A stretch of DNA of 64,000 nt from CAYXLI01 sp964464925. GTDB lineage: Bacteria; Acidobacteriota; Terriglobia; Bryobacterales; Bryobacteraceae. Made by a program: the position numbers and the translations under genes. The DNA is taken from NCBI GenBank assembly GCA_964464925.1, contig CAYXLI010000019.1:52631-116630 (forward strand), written 5' to 3'. Below the pieces are notes generated by a model. That model searched no databases and was not told the origin of the DNA. It saw nothing but the letters and a program-made list of their open reading frames with translations. This document shows, one piece after another, positions 17,922 through 27,600 of this stretch. The stretch's first letter is position 1; every line of letters starts with the position of its first letter.

Positions 17922-18413
17922 CTAAAACGCAAGCCGCTTCTTGTTCGCCTCGATTTTGGCCGCATCCACGCCCGGAACTTTCTTCAGATCTTCTATGTCT
18001 TTGAAGTCACCGGCTGCGGTGCGTTGGCGCACGATCGCTTCGGCTTGATCCGGCTTGATACGAAGAGCATTCTGCAGATCTTTCGCAGTGGCTTTGTTCA
18101 CGTTGATCTTGATGACCGGTGACGACTTCGAGAAGTTCTTCGACAGGTAATCCACCACGTCATAGAGCTCGTCCTCGCTGCCCTTCGCTCCGCGCTGGAT
18201 CATGTCTTCCACGATGGCGCCCCAGGCTTCTCTGCTTTCCTGTCTTCCGATCACCAATTCCGCGCCATGGCAGGTACCGCAAACCTTTTGGGTCGTCTCT
18301 TTGCCGGGTCCATCGGGCAACTTTAGAGATTGAGCTTGCAGCAGGGCGGGCATACAAAGAACGCAAAACTGAATCGCTCTGCGGAACGGTATGGAAGGCA
18401 ATTGGGTATTCAT
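17922..18413 (-). CDS. exported cytochrome c with C-terminal helix-hairpin-helix domain
   Basis: A 163-residue protein with a signal peptide, one c-type haem motif (CGTCH, about residue 50) and a C-terminal ComEA-like helix-hairpin-helix region (INVNKATAKDLQNALRIKPD then DFKDIEDLKKVPGVDAAKIE). ATG 18413 gives the signal peptide MNTQLPSIPFRRAIQFCVLC; the frame is open to 18497 but those residues look non-coding. A single-haem domain joined to HhH repeats suggests a redox protein that also binds something, possibly DNA or a protein partner. It precedes the PQQ-like propellers on the same strand and could take electrons from them. The haem motif is certain; the HhH assignment is strong; the joint role is inferred. 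Confidence 0.82.
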   Translation of the reverse strand: MNTQLPSIPFRRAIQFCVLCMPALLQAQSLKLPDGPGKETTQKVCGTCHGAELVIGRQESREAWGAIVEDMIQRGAKGSEDELYDVVDYLSKNFSKSSPVIKINVNKATAKDLQNALRIKPDQAEAIVRQRTAAGDFKDIEDLKKVPGVDAAKIEANKKRLAF

Positions 18414-18545
18414 GGGTGAAATCAAGAGGTGTTCGCCGGAACCAGCGCTCACTGGCTCCACAATCCTCTTATATCCTATCGCTGAGACGCACGGCACCGA
18501 GCGTGCCCAGCGCGATCAACAACGCAAACGAGCCGGGAATTCGGC
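18414..18545. other. 132-base gap with orphan PEP-CTERM-like frame
   Basis: Between the cytochrome start and the next minus-strand stop. The minus frame ending at TAA 18471-18469 encodes IPGSFALLIALGTLGAVRLS then DRI, which resembles the hydrophobic sorting tail of PEP-CTERM proteins but has no gene body in frame. GGCAC/GTGCC arms in the same stretch could form a weak hairpin; there is no T-tract. Confidence 0.3.
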
Positions 18546-19142
18546 CTACTGCCAGTCCATCCGCTCTACCCAGAGCAGCTCGCAAGCTCCGGCTCCGGTG
18601 TCGCTGCGGGATAAGGAACTGCGCCACTTCGCGCCCTTCTGGCCTTCTACTTCCACGAGCTTCCCGATCAGTTCCACGGCATCGCCCGCCCGCACCGCAA
18701 GCAGCCGCTCTCGCACCGTCTCGCCCGAAGGGATCAGGTGCATGTTGGCTACATGCGAATTGATTTCGTTTGTCGGTACCGGAAACGATGCGGACGGCAG
18801 ACGATAGCGGAACCAGCGCCCTCCTTGACGCAAATCCAGTTTGCGCGCGAGCGATATGTCCGACATGGATCCCCAGCCCACGGTGAAGTCGACCGGTGAA
18901 ATGCGCGAGCCCTCATCCGCCCAGTAGCGCTCCGTCGACAGTACCGTGGCCTTGATGTCATACGAAGCGAGTGCCGTAATGCGCTGGTCACCCACTGGCC
19001 AGCTATCATGCTGGCACCTTCCCTGGACCGGCTCAGGCCATTGACCCGGCAGTGGTTGAGGATGAGGGCGGTCGTCGCGAACAGCGTAGAACGCCATGCA
19101 AACCGCGGCGATCGCAACAATGCTGGCGGAAGCGGCTCTCAT
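18546..19142 (-). CDS. conserved hypothetical exported or membrane-anchored protein
   Basis: A 198-residue protein I recognise only as a conserved family of unknown function. An N-terminal hydrophobic segment (ASIVAIAAVCMAFYAV) is followed by conserved-looking blocks: YWADEGSRISPVDFTVGWGS, GGRWFRYRLP, EINSHVANMHLIPSGETV, KWRSSLSRSDTGAGACELLW and the C-terminal VERMDWQ. The late block looks OB-like (VRAGDAVELIGKLVEVEG). Its ATG overlaps the stop of the NTF2-like gene by 4 bases (ATGA), implying translational coupling and a shared operon. No function is claimed. Confidence 0.7.
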   Translation of the reverse strand: MRAASASIVAIAAVCMAFYAVRDDRPHPQPLPGQWPEPVQGRCQHDSWPVGDQRITALASYDIKATVLSTERYWADEGSRISPVDFTVGWGSMSDISLARKLDLRQGGRWFRYRLPSASFPVPTNEINSHVANMHLIPSGETVRERLLAVRAGDAVELIGKLVEVEGQKGAKWRSSLSRSDTGAGACELLWVERMDWQ

Positions 19143-19591
19143 TGTTTAGGCGGCCCGAGGGGACTTGGCTTGCAGCCGGCGGATTCGGCGGAGTACTGGA
19201 TGCTGGTAATCTTCCATCCCTCGCCGGTTTGCACAAAGGTAACCACGTCGATACCGCAGTGGGAGAACTTGCCGGAGCGGTAGAAATCATACTCTGTCCA
19301 TAGCACCGCGATCTTGCCCTGAAGCGTAACTTTCGGATTCCACATGCGTTCCAGAACCGGCTCGGCCATGGATGCGATACGGGACGCGAACTGCTCGCCG
19401 GATGTGCTCGTGACTGTCGTTCCCTTGACCGCAAAAAGGCGAGCATCCGGGACGAAAATCTTGCGGAGGCTCGCTTCATCCTTGGCAGCCATCGCGTTGA
19501 ACGTCCTCTGCACCGTGTCGATGACTTCACGTTCTGTGCCCGCGGCTAAGCCGCTAAAGAGAAAGACTGCCGCCGTAAGGATGCGCATCAT
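19139..19591 (-). CDS. exported NTF2-like (SnoaL/DUF4440-type) protein
   Basis: A 150-residue protein with signal peptide MMRILTAAVFLFSGLAAG and a cystatin-like alpha+beta barrel signature: VIDTVQRTFNAMAAKDEASL, FVPDARLFAVKG, GKIAVLWTEYDFYRSGKF and GWKITSIQYSAES. The fold serves small-molecule binding, isomerases or accessory proteins; here no catalytic residues can be named. The frame starts at TTG 19597, but the tandem ATG at 19591/19588 fits the signal peptide. TACTCT at 19603-19598 lies 6 bases before the ATG, a weak fit to the leaderless pattern seen elsewhere. It is coupled by ATGA to the downstream hypothetical. Confidence 0.75.
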   Translation of the reverse strand: MMRILTAAVFLFSGLAAGTEREVIDTVQRTFNAMAAKDEASLRKIFVPDARLFAVKGTTVTSTSGEQFASRIASMAEPVLERMWNPKVTLQGKIAVLWTEYDFYRSGKFSHCGIDVVTFVQTGEGWKITSIQYSAESAGCKPSPLGPPKQ

Positions 19592-19664
19592 CGGCAAGAG
19601 TAGCAGAATGCCGCCGCCGGCACGAGAGCGTTATGATCGATCTCACACAGGCCGGGAAAGACAT

Positions 19665-20630
19665 ATGCGGTTCGCATCTCTTCTGAGTCTCGCTCTCTTA
19701 GCAGCAACGCTCCCCGGGCAAACAACTGACATCGGTCCGCCGCCAGGCCGGCGTATCGATATCGGCGGCCGCAAGTTGCACCTGCACTGCACGGGGAAAG
19801 GTGCGCCTAGTGTCATTCTGGAGGCCGGCGCGAGCGCATTTGCCATCGATTGGTCTCTCGTCCAAGCGGAGATCGCCCGCACCAACCGCGTCTGCTCGTA
19901 CGACCGCGCTGGCTCGGGATGGAGCGATCCTTCGCACGTCGTCGAGACGCCGGCGGCTGTGGTGGCCAATTTGCATGCCCTGCTCCAGGCAGCCGGAGTA
20001 AAGCCTCCCTATGTCATGGTTGGCGCGTCGATGGGTGGCATTTACGTACGGCTGTATGACCTTCGATATCCAGGCGAGATCGTGGGAATGGTGCTGGTCG
20101 ACCCTTCTTACGAAGAGCGGCTGTTCACCATGTTCGAAGATAAACCCGTCACTATCGCCTCACTGACTGCTGACCAGCTACGGTCCACCATTCCGTCCGG
20201 TCCTGCCACTGTGCCGCGAAGGCAGCCTCAGACTGGACCGCCCTTCGACCTTCTGCCGCACAAGCTATACGTTCTCCGGGTGGAGCTCGAAAGACGCCTC
20301 ATCGAGTCCGTTCCAACATCAGTTCCTCACGACGTAGTCTTCACGTTCGCCGAAGGACAACGTGCCGCTTTGGCGGAGTTACACTTACTCACTACCACGC
20401 AAACTCATTCGCTCGGTGACCGGCCGCTCGTGGTGCTGACCAGGGGTATCGATTCCAGTCAGGGATTGCAGGACGCTCATGCCGCCGTGGCGCGCCAGTC
20501 CACAAATTCCCGGCATATCGTCGTCGCCGGTTCGGGCCATGAGATTCATCTGTTCAAGCCGGCCGCCGTGATTCAAGCAATTCACGGCGTACTCGATTCC
20601 GTGCACACCGGAAAGAAACTCACTAACTAA
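19665..20630 (+). CDS. exported alpha/beta hydrolase
   Basis: A 321-residue secreted or periplasmic hydrolase. The signal peptide MRFASLLSLALLAATLPG ends near QTTD. The catalytic triad is visible: nucleophile serine in GASMGG (about residue 127), an acid in VLVDPSYEE and the histidine in VAGSGHEIHLF near the C-terminus; RVCSYDRAGSGWSD is the strand-4 motif of the esterase/haloperoxidase branch. The frame runs upstream to 19344, but residues before ATG 19665 are shadow of the NTF2-like gene. It is convergent with the DUF1501 gene and overlaps it by 8 bases. Substrate unknown; esterase is the likely class. Confidence 0.87.
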   Translation: MRFASLLSLALLAATLPGQTTDIGPPPGRRIDIGGRKLHLHCTGKGAPSVILEAGASAFAIDWSLVQAEIARTNRVCSYDRAGSGWSDPSHVVETPAAVVANLHALLQAAGVKPPYVMVGASMGGIYVRLYDLRYPGEIVGMVLVDPSYEERLFTMFEDKPVTIASLTADQLRSTIPSGPATVPRRQPQTGPPFDLLPHKLYVLRVELERRLIESVPTSVPHDVVFTFAEGQRAALAELHLLTTTQTHSLGDRPLVVLTRGIDSSQGLQDAHAAVARQSTNSRHIVVAGSGHEIHLFKPAAVIQAIHGVLDSVHTGKKLTN

Positions 20631-22062
20631 AAAGATCGCGAATGACCTTGCCCTTGCCGTCCTTGGTGACGTACACGGGGCGCTTCTCCGCTACGAAGAA
20701 CTGGGTTGGCGCGATGCCCAGCGCGTGGTACATCGTCGCGTGCAGATCCTCGACCGGTACCGGGTTCTCAACTGTTGTGCATGGGCGTTCATCGGCAGTC
20801 TTGCCGTAGACAAGCCCACGCTTGATGCCACCTCCGAACAGCAGCACGGATCCGGCGCCGGTGAAGTGGCGGTGCATCCCGTAGTGCGTCGGCAACGTCA
20901 TGACGTCCGGCGTTTTGGACTGGTCTTTGACTTCCTTCCCAACCTTGCCCTCGGTGATCGCATCGCGGCCGAACTCGCTTGCCAGCACTACGAGTGTTCG
21001 ATTCAGCAGCCCGCGATCCTCCAGATCGAGGATCAATTGCGCCAAGGGTCCGTCGATGACCTTCTTCATCGTAGCGGCGCGCTCATGACCGTCCTGGTGC
21101 GAATCCCAATAGCGGAATGGAATGTACTCGGTTGTGACCTCGACGTAGCGTGCTCCGGCCTCCACCAGGCGGCGCGCCAGCAGGCAGCCCTGGCCGAAAC
21201 GGCTCGTGTTGTAAATGTCGTAGCTCTTCTTGGGTTCGAGCGAAAGGTCAAACGCCTTCGCCGAAGGCGACGTCAACAGCCGATCGGCCGCATCAATCGA
21301 CTTCATCATCGATTCCCGTTGGAAGTCGCCGGCAAATTGGTACAGAGGCTGCTGCGCGAGAATCTGCTCGTAAAGCTTCCGCCGGCTCTTGAAGCGCACG
21401 TCGCCCAGGTCGGCGGGCGGACGCACAGCCGAAGCGGCGTCCTGCGGATCGGTGATCAAGAACGGCCCGAATTCCGTCCCGAGGAAACCTGCGGTGTGAA
21501 ACGCCTTAATGGACGAGCTTTCGCCGCCGATCTCCAGGTTTTGCCCAATTGAAATGAAGGCCGGCACCGTCGGGTTCTTTGGCCCCAGTGTCTTTGCAAT
21601 GACCGCGCCGATATGCGGAACCGCAAGCGACTGCGGCGGAACGTAGCCTGTGTGCCAGTGGAACTGGTGACGCGAATGAAGAATAAACCCGAGATCTGCG
21701 GCCTGGAAGGTGCGAATCAGGGAACCGCGATCCATGATCTTCGCGACGCGCTCCAGTCCCTGGGAGATCTTGATGTTCTCGACTGCGGTGTCGATTGCCG
21801 GGAAGGTGCTGAGCACGCCCTCGGTCCTCACGCCGGGTTCAAAAGGAGTGTACTTCTTGGGATCGAATGTCTCCGTCTGCGCCATGCCGCCCGCCATCCA
21901 CAGGACGATAATCGAGTCGGCTGTCGCGTCCTGCGTGGCGCCACGTGCGAGCCACGGTTCGCGCCCAGTGAGTGCGGCCAGAGTCGCGGCCGCGCTCACT
22001 CCCTTACTCATAAATCCACGGCGGCTGATTTTCGAGCTGATGTATTTCTCTTCAGCGTTCAC
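20623..22062 (-). CDS. DUF1501 family protein (Tat-exported)
   Basis: A 479-residue DUF1501 protein, a sulfatase/alkaline phosphatase-fold family of unknown activity that is nearly always next to PSD1-type cytochromes in Planctomycetes, Verrucomicrobia and Acidobacteria. A twin-arginine signal is present (SRRGFMSKGVSAAATLAALT). Family blocks include VLWMAGGMAQTETFDPK, SLIRTFQAADLGFILHSRHQ and LVVLASEFGRDAITEG. It lies 17 bases downstream of the PSD1 gene on the same strand and is the last gene of the TonB receptor-PSD1-DUF1501 unit. The two products likely act together in the periplasm. Catalytic function remains unproven for the family. Confidence 0.92.
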   Translation of the reverse strand: MNAEEKYISSKISRRGFMSKGVSAAATLAALTGREPWLARGATQDATADSIIVLWMAGGMAQTETFDPKKYTPFEPGVRTEGVLSTFPAIDTAVENIKISQGLERVAKIMDRGSLIRTFQAADLGFILHSRHQFHWHTGYVPPQSLAVPHIGAVIAKTLGPKNPTVPAFISIGQNLEIGGESSSIKAFHTAGFLGTEFGPFLITDPQDAASAVRPPADLGDVRFKSRRKLYEQILAQQPLYQFAGDFQRESMMKSIDAADRLLTSPSAKAFDLSLEPKKSYDIYNTSRFGQGCLLARRLVEAGARYVEVTTEYIPFRYWDSHQDGHERAATMKKVIDGPLAQLILDLEDRGLLNRTLVVLASEFGRDAITEGKVGKEVKDQSKTPDVMTLPTHYGMHRHFTGAGSVLLFGGGIKRGLVYGKTADERPCTTVENPVPVEDLHATMYHALGIAPTQFFVAEKRPVYVTKDGKGKVIRDLFS

Positions 22063-22079
22063 GGCGTTCCTCTAAAATC

Positions 22080-24629
22080 CTAACGAATCAATTGGAATTC
22101 GGGCGTCATCAAGACTCCCCACAGCAAATCGGCCAGCCCGTCAGCCGAGGCTTTCCCTGGGTGCGACGTATCAAGAATTGCGGTCTCCGCAATTTGCCTC
22201 TCGGCGGCGCTCGGGGCACGGCCCAAAGCATGCCAGTACACGCGGTCGATGGTTTCGCGAATCGTCTTCAGCGGCTGTGCTGGCGGCAGCGGCGTTTCCG
22301 GGTTGGGCGGAACGAGCCGGTCCATGCTCGGCGGTTGGTCGAACACGAAGAAGCGTGCTTGCACGGTTTCCCCCTGGATGAGCGGGATGTTTTCGAATCC
22401 GGTCGCTCCGCGCAAATGCGAAAAGCCCTTTCCGGCGATGTCGTAGACGAGCACCGAAGAGAGCTTCACGCGCAAAGCGGAGTTCTGTTCTGTAGTGCCT
22501 GCAATGCTGAACGGCCCGGCGGCTTCCCTCAGTCCTGCGCGGTCGAGCGGCACGAGGGCTGAGAGCGGAACCGTACCCTTTGGTCCCGTCAGCGTCGGCT
22601 CAATCCACAGCGGAGCGCCTTTATCCGGTGCTGTGGATAGCGCGTCCTCGACGATGAGGTACAGCTTCCGCGATTTCGAAATATCGATGTCGAATGGAGC
22701 CGGAGCACTTCGCGCCGCGCTCGCCTGCCTGCCGAGCAGGCTGGCAGGCTCCGGCGGCAATTCTCCCAGCATTTTACGGGCGCCGCGCCACAGCCAATGC
22801 GTCAGCCTATCGCCATTCACGAGTTCGAGAGCCTGAATCGTGGTCGCACGCGTATCGCGAGTCGAATAGACCTGGTCGCGGATTGGTCGGCCCAGCGCGC
22901 GATCCAAGCTGCTTCCAGCGATGCGCCACTCCCGCGTGTAAAACGGGGCCGGAGGAGGCACAGGCGCTATGGGTGCGAGGCGGTCAGCCTGTATCGCCGG
23001 CGGGGTAGACGCGGGTTTCGCAGCGGCAGTGCCGCCGTTGCGGGAAGCGCCATCCGACGGAGCACCTGAGATGACCACCGGAGCACCTGCGCGGGTTGGT
23101 AGCGTCGGTACGGGACGCGTCGTGACCGGCCAATCGCCCGTAACGGCAGCGATGGCGTCAGCGAATTGCTCAGCCGTGAGGCGGCGCAACTCCGGCCCTT
23201 CAAAAACATATTGCTTGGGCGCTTCGCCTTTGCGCGCCACGGCCGGAAGCTGATACGTCCGCGAATTGAGAATTTCGGCGACGAGCGCCTTGAGATCGTA
23301 TCCGCTATCCACGAAGTCGCTAGCTAACGAATCCAGCAACTCGGGGCTCCACGGTTCTCCGTCCATTTCATCGACGTCTTCGACGATGCCCCGGCCCATG
23401 AGTCTCTGCCAGATGCGATTCACAAGCGTGCGCGGCATCCTGCCGTTCGCCGGCTCCATGAAGATCGCAGCGGCCGTGGCTCGCCGGTCGGCTGCGCTCA
23501 TGGATGGGAGTGCCCGGTTTAACTCGGGATAGAGAAAGCTGGCCGTCGCGTACTCAGGTTGGGCGAGATCGCACCGGTAGAGTTGGAGCCGTTCCTCGGC
23601 GGAGAAGTATGAAGCGAGCGAGTAGGCGTCCCGGAGCTTCCATTTGCTGATGAAGCTGTCGTGGCACGAGTTGCACTTCAGATTGATTCCGAGAAAAATC
23701 TGTGCCGTGTTCTGCGCGGCCTGCATGGCGGGCGTCTGGCTTGCGCTGACGGTTCCGCGCCAGTTCACCCCGGTCAGGAAGCCTTCCGGATCACCAGGAG
23801 CGGAAGGGTTCAAAAGGCTGGAAATCCACTGGTTATACGGCAAATTGGACTCGAGCGCATTGAGGAGCCAGGCCGTGATGCTCTTTCGTCCTGCTGTTTC
23901 TGAGTAGTAGGTCACCCCTTCCTCATTGCGCAGCAGATCATTCCAGTAAGAGATCCAGTTCTCGGCGTATTTGTGATTGTCCGCGAGAAGTTTGGCGACG
24001 AGTTGCCGCCGCTTATCGGCCCTTCGGTCGTCCAGGAAAGCGCGTAATTCCTGAGGCGAAGGCAGCAGGCCCCAAACGTCGAGATAGGCTCGTCGCGCGA
24101 ATACGGCATCGGACACCAGTTCGGGCTCCTGCCGGCCGCGGCTGGAGAGATAGCTCGCGGTAAACCGATCCAGGGGACCGCTCCAGTTCTTCCATGGCGA
24201 GTCAGGCAGTTTCGGACGTTTGAGAGCGAGCGGTGCCTCCCACTTCGGTTTGGCCCCCGGAGCGGTCGGCTTCGGCCGCGCGCCGTTGTCGATCCAGGAA
24301 GTAATTGTCCCGATCTCGCTCGGTGTCAGCGCTGGTCCGATGGGCGGCATGCGCCTGGGCACGGGGCCGGTAATTCGTTGCACGATGAGGCTGCCACTGC
24401 TATTGCCCGGTCTGACGATGGCGCCGCTCCGCCCACCGTTCAGGACGTCTTCATATGTGGCCAGCGACAATCCGCCCGAGCGCTTCTCCTGGCTGTGGCA
24501 TCCAAGACAGCGGGAAGCCAGAATCGGGTGGACCTCATGGTCATAATCGACGGTAGGCGGCGCAGGTTGCGCAATCAACGCCGCCGGGAAACAAAGAATG
24601 CACAGGGCGGCCCAATTTTTCCAGGACAT
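22080..24629 (-). CDS. PSD1 protein: planctomycete-type cytochrome c with DUF1549 and DUF1553
   Basis: An 849-residue periplasmic protein. The signal peptide (MSWKNWAALCILCFPAALIA) is followed by a haem-binding PSCyt1 region with CLGCH (about residue 40) and SGGLSLATYEDVLNGGRSG, then DUF1549 (RFTASYLSSRG, FARRAYLDVWGLLPSPQELR) and DUF1553 (RTLVNRIWQRLMGRGIVEDV). A second CHxxH-like site (CNSCH) lies in DUF1549. The frame runs to 24788 inside the receptor gene, but AAGGA sits 5 bases before ATG 24629, 20 bases after the receptor stop. A redox role is inferred from the haem sites; such genes are linked to polysaccharide use in related phyla. Confidence 0.92.
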   Translation of the reverse strand: MSWKNWAALCILCFPAALIAQPAPPTVDYDHEVHPILASRCLGCHSQEKRSGGLSLATYEDVLNGGRSGAIVRPGNSSGSLIVQRITGPVPRRMPPIGPALTPSEIGTITSWIDNGARPKPTAPGAKPKWEAPLALKRPKLPDSPWKNWSGPLDRFTASYLSSRGRQEPELVSDAVFARRAYLDVWGLLPSPQELRAFLDDRRADKRRQLVAKLLADNHKYAENWISYWNDLLRNEEGVTYYSETAGRKSITAWLLNALESNLPYNQWISSLLNPSAPGDPEGFLTGVNWRGTVSASQTPAMQAAQNTAQIFLGINLKCNSCHDSFISKWKLRDAYSLASYFSAEERLQLYRCDLAQPEYATASFLYPELNRALPSMSAADRRATAAAIFMEPANGRMPRTLVNRIWQRLMGRGIVEDVDEMDGEPWSPELLDSLASDFVDSGYDLKALVAEILNSRTYQLPAVARKGEAPKQYVFEGPELRRLTAEQFADAIAAVTGDWPVTTRPVPTLPTRAGAPVVISGAPSDGASRNGGTAAAKPASTPPAIQADRLAPIAPVPPPAPFYTREWRIAGSSLDRALGRPIRDQVYSTRDTRATTIQALELVNGDRLTHWLWRGARKMLGELPPEPASLLGRQASAARSAPAPFDIDISKSRKLYLIVEDALSTAPDKGAPLWIEPTLTGPKGTVPLSALVPLDRAGLREAAGPFSIAGTTEQNSALRVKLSSVLVYDIAGKGFSHLRGATGFENIPLIQGETVQARFFVFDQPPSMDRLVPPNPETPLPPAQPLKTIRETIDRVYWHALGRAPSAAERQIAETAILDTSHPGKASADGLADLLWGVLMTPEFQLIR

Positions 24630-24649
24630 CATCTTCCTTAGGCACCATA

Positions 24650-27600
24650 TCAAAACTGCAGGCGGAGCCCCAATTGCGTGCGTCGAGGACCCACCATCAA
24701 GCTGGTAATCTTTCCGACATTGGCACTCGTCATCGACAAATTTGCGGGCCCGAATTGGGTATGATTCCACGTATTGAACGTCTCCCACCGGAACTGAATG
24801 TTGAATCGCTCGTGGATGCGGGTGTTCTTGACAACCCCCACATCCCAGTTGTTCAGCCCGGGCTGTTCGATGCTATTCCGGGCCGCGTTCCCTGGAATAT
24901 GAACCGGCTGCCCCGCGGCATTTCTTGGATAATCAAAAGCTGTGGGATTGATATATGCGTCCGGAAGGCTCCTGCCGGCAGTGTAATCCCCAATGATATT
25001 CGGGCGCGATGAGTTGAAACTGCCGATGTTTAACCAATCGACGCCGATGCCAGGTGTCTGAAACTGTCCTTTCGAGAACGTGCTGATACCGGAAAACTGC
25101 CATCCGCCAAGGATCTTGTCCAGAATGGGCCCCCCGCCGCCGAAGCGCTTCCCTTTCCCGAAGGGTAGTTCCCACACGTAGCTGAACACCAGACGCTGCG
25201 GCACGTCGAAGCTGCTGTGGCCTTTGTCCAGCACTTTGAAACTGGAGCCAATGGCGGAAAACTCATCGGAGGAGCCAAGATCCAACGATTTCTGCCAGGT
25301 ATAAGAGGTCAGAAAGTACAGCCCTCCGCTGAAGCGTTTCTCGAAGCGCGTATTCAGCGCGTTGTAGCTCGACCAACCGCCGTGGTATGCGAGCAGAATA
25401 TTACCGAATTGCGGGTACGGTCTGCGGACAGCGAGCGGAACGGTTCCGGTCGGATCTAGGGCCGCGGAGTTGAGATTACGCCGCTCGGCCTGCTTTTGGC
25501 CGGTACTGCCGACATATTCGACTTCAATCAGGTAGTCCTTCTTGAAGGTGTGCTGAATGCCGAACGACCACTGACTCAAGTACGGTGTGCGGTTCCGGCG
25601 GTCGAAGCTAAATGGATTGACGTTGGGTGACGCCGACAACGAAGGCAGCATATCCGCCATCGGGAGCGTAGGTTTTGTCGGATCACTCGTAAGCGTCTGG
25701 GATTGATAGAACGGCGGCCCCATTACTTCGAACTGCAATTCATTCAAATTGTCGGTCGCATAGTAGATGCCGATGCCGCCTCGGACTACGGTGTTCTTAG
25801 CGAACGCCGGCCTGTATGCGAATCCAAAACGAGGCGCGAAGTTGTTCCAATCCGGGTCGACGATTGAACTGCGGACACCGTGGTTCGCCAGGACAACGGC
25901 GCCGATATCTGGCGCAAAGACCAAGGCCTTTCCGCTTTGCTCCGTCGGCCACGCCGAGTACTCGTAGCGCAGACCAAGGTTCAGAGTCAGATTCGGAGTG
26001 ACCCGCCAATCGTCCTGAATGTAGCCGCTGTAGAACACCGTTCGCATATGCTGGCTCGAGTCACCGAGTGCTCCGTTTACAGTGAACGGCAGACCGAGCA
26101 ACATGTCGCCCAAACCGAGACCCTGAATGCCGGTGAAACGCCCATCAAAGGTGAACGCGGGATTGCCGTTGAAATCGGTGATTTGGTCGTAGCGCTTCGG
26201 ACTGATCGTAAATCCAAATCCGATATTGTTCTTCCCTCGTGTCCATCGGAAATTGTCTGTGAACTGGATGTTGGTGTCCGTTGCGCCGATCGCTTCTGCC
26301 AAAGATCCGACGCCGCTGAAGCCGGAAGGGTTGAACCCCGGCACCCCAAAATCGAACGGATTGGCCGATGTGTTTTTGAGCCCGAAAACCTCTTTCGCGT
26401 AGTTTCGGGTATTGGACGTCTCTGCTTCGCGATAGGTGATGCTGCGGTTATATCCAAAGCGGAATTCGTTGATACTGCCCGGAGTCACAATTCGGGTATA
26501 TGTGACGGTGTAAAGCCGGTTGGACTGCGGAAAGATATCTCCGCCTAAAGGCCGCAGCGCTGGCCGCAGCAGGCTTTCATTCGAATCCGAGAAGGTCCCG
26601 TAAACAACATCGCGGGATGTGAGGTGATGGTCCATGCGGACGTTGTACTGGTCCCAGTCATTAATGGTCTTCGGGAATCCAATGGTATTGAACGTGGGGA
26701 ACGTCCGCGCGTTCACCGGAACCGTCACATTGGGCTTCGGCTGATAGGGCAATTGCTTCTGCACAATGGGGTCCAGCCGGCTCGATGGGATGACGTTACC
26801 AGGAAATGGCAGCTTAGTCACAGGATCGATCACGTCCCGGCACTTCGCGGAACCGGCGTTCGCTTGGCAGAACCCGGAACTCAGCGGAAAAATCCCGGTC
26901 CCCGCGCTATCGTCAGCCAAGTTGCCTGCCATCTGAGCCTGGGACGGGTATAAGCCAGTCGATGTGCTCTCCTGCCTTTGCCGGAATCCCTCGTAATTGA
27001 AGAACCAGAAGGTCTTGTCTTTACCGTTATAAAAGGGCAGCATAACCGGTCCGCCTACTGCCGTCCCGTAGTTATTTTGCGTGAATCCCGGCTTGGTTCT
27101 GCCAGCGCGGTTCGCGAAAAAATCGTTCGCATCGAGGTTCCGGTTGCGCAGAAATTCGAAGAGGGCGCCATGCAGGGCGTTCGTTCCCGAGCGAATCGTG
27201 GTGTTGAGGATGGCGGAGCTGCGGCCGAATTCGGCTCCGAACGTGGCCCGTTGCACCGAGAACTCGGCGACGGCGTCAGCGGAAGGCCGTATACCTGCGC
27301 TGCCGAAGCGGGAGTTGCGGGTCTCGATGCCGTCAACGAGAAAACTATTGTTGGTCTCTCGGCCACCGTCGATCGAGAGCGTCGAATCACTTCTTCCGGT
27401 CCAGGAGGTTGCCGGCGAGGTACCGATGCCAATCGGCGCCGCCCCAGCGGAGATCTGGGCCAGCTGTATCACGTTGCGGCCGTTCAGAGGCAACTCGACA
27501 ATGGAGCGGGTGTCAATCACCTGGCCTATGGATGCACTTTCCGCACTTAAGAGCGTCTCCGCGGCTACCGAGACATTGACCGTCTCATTCACGGTGCCTA

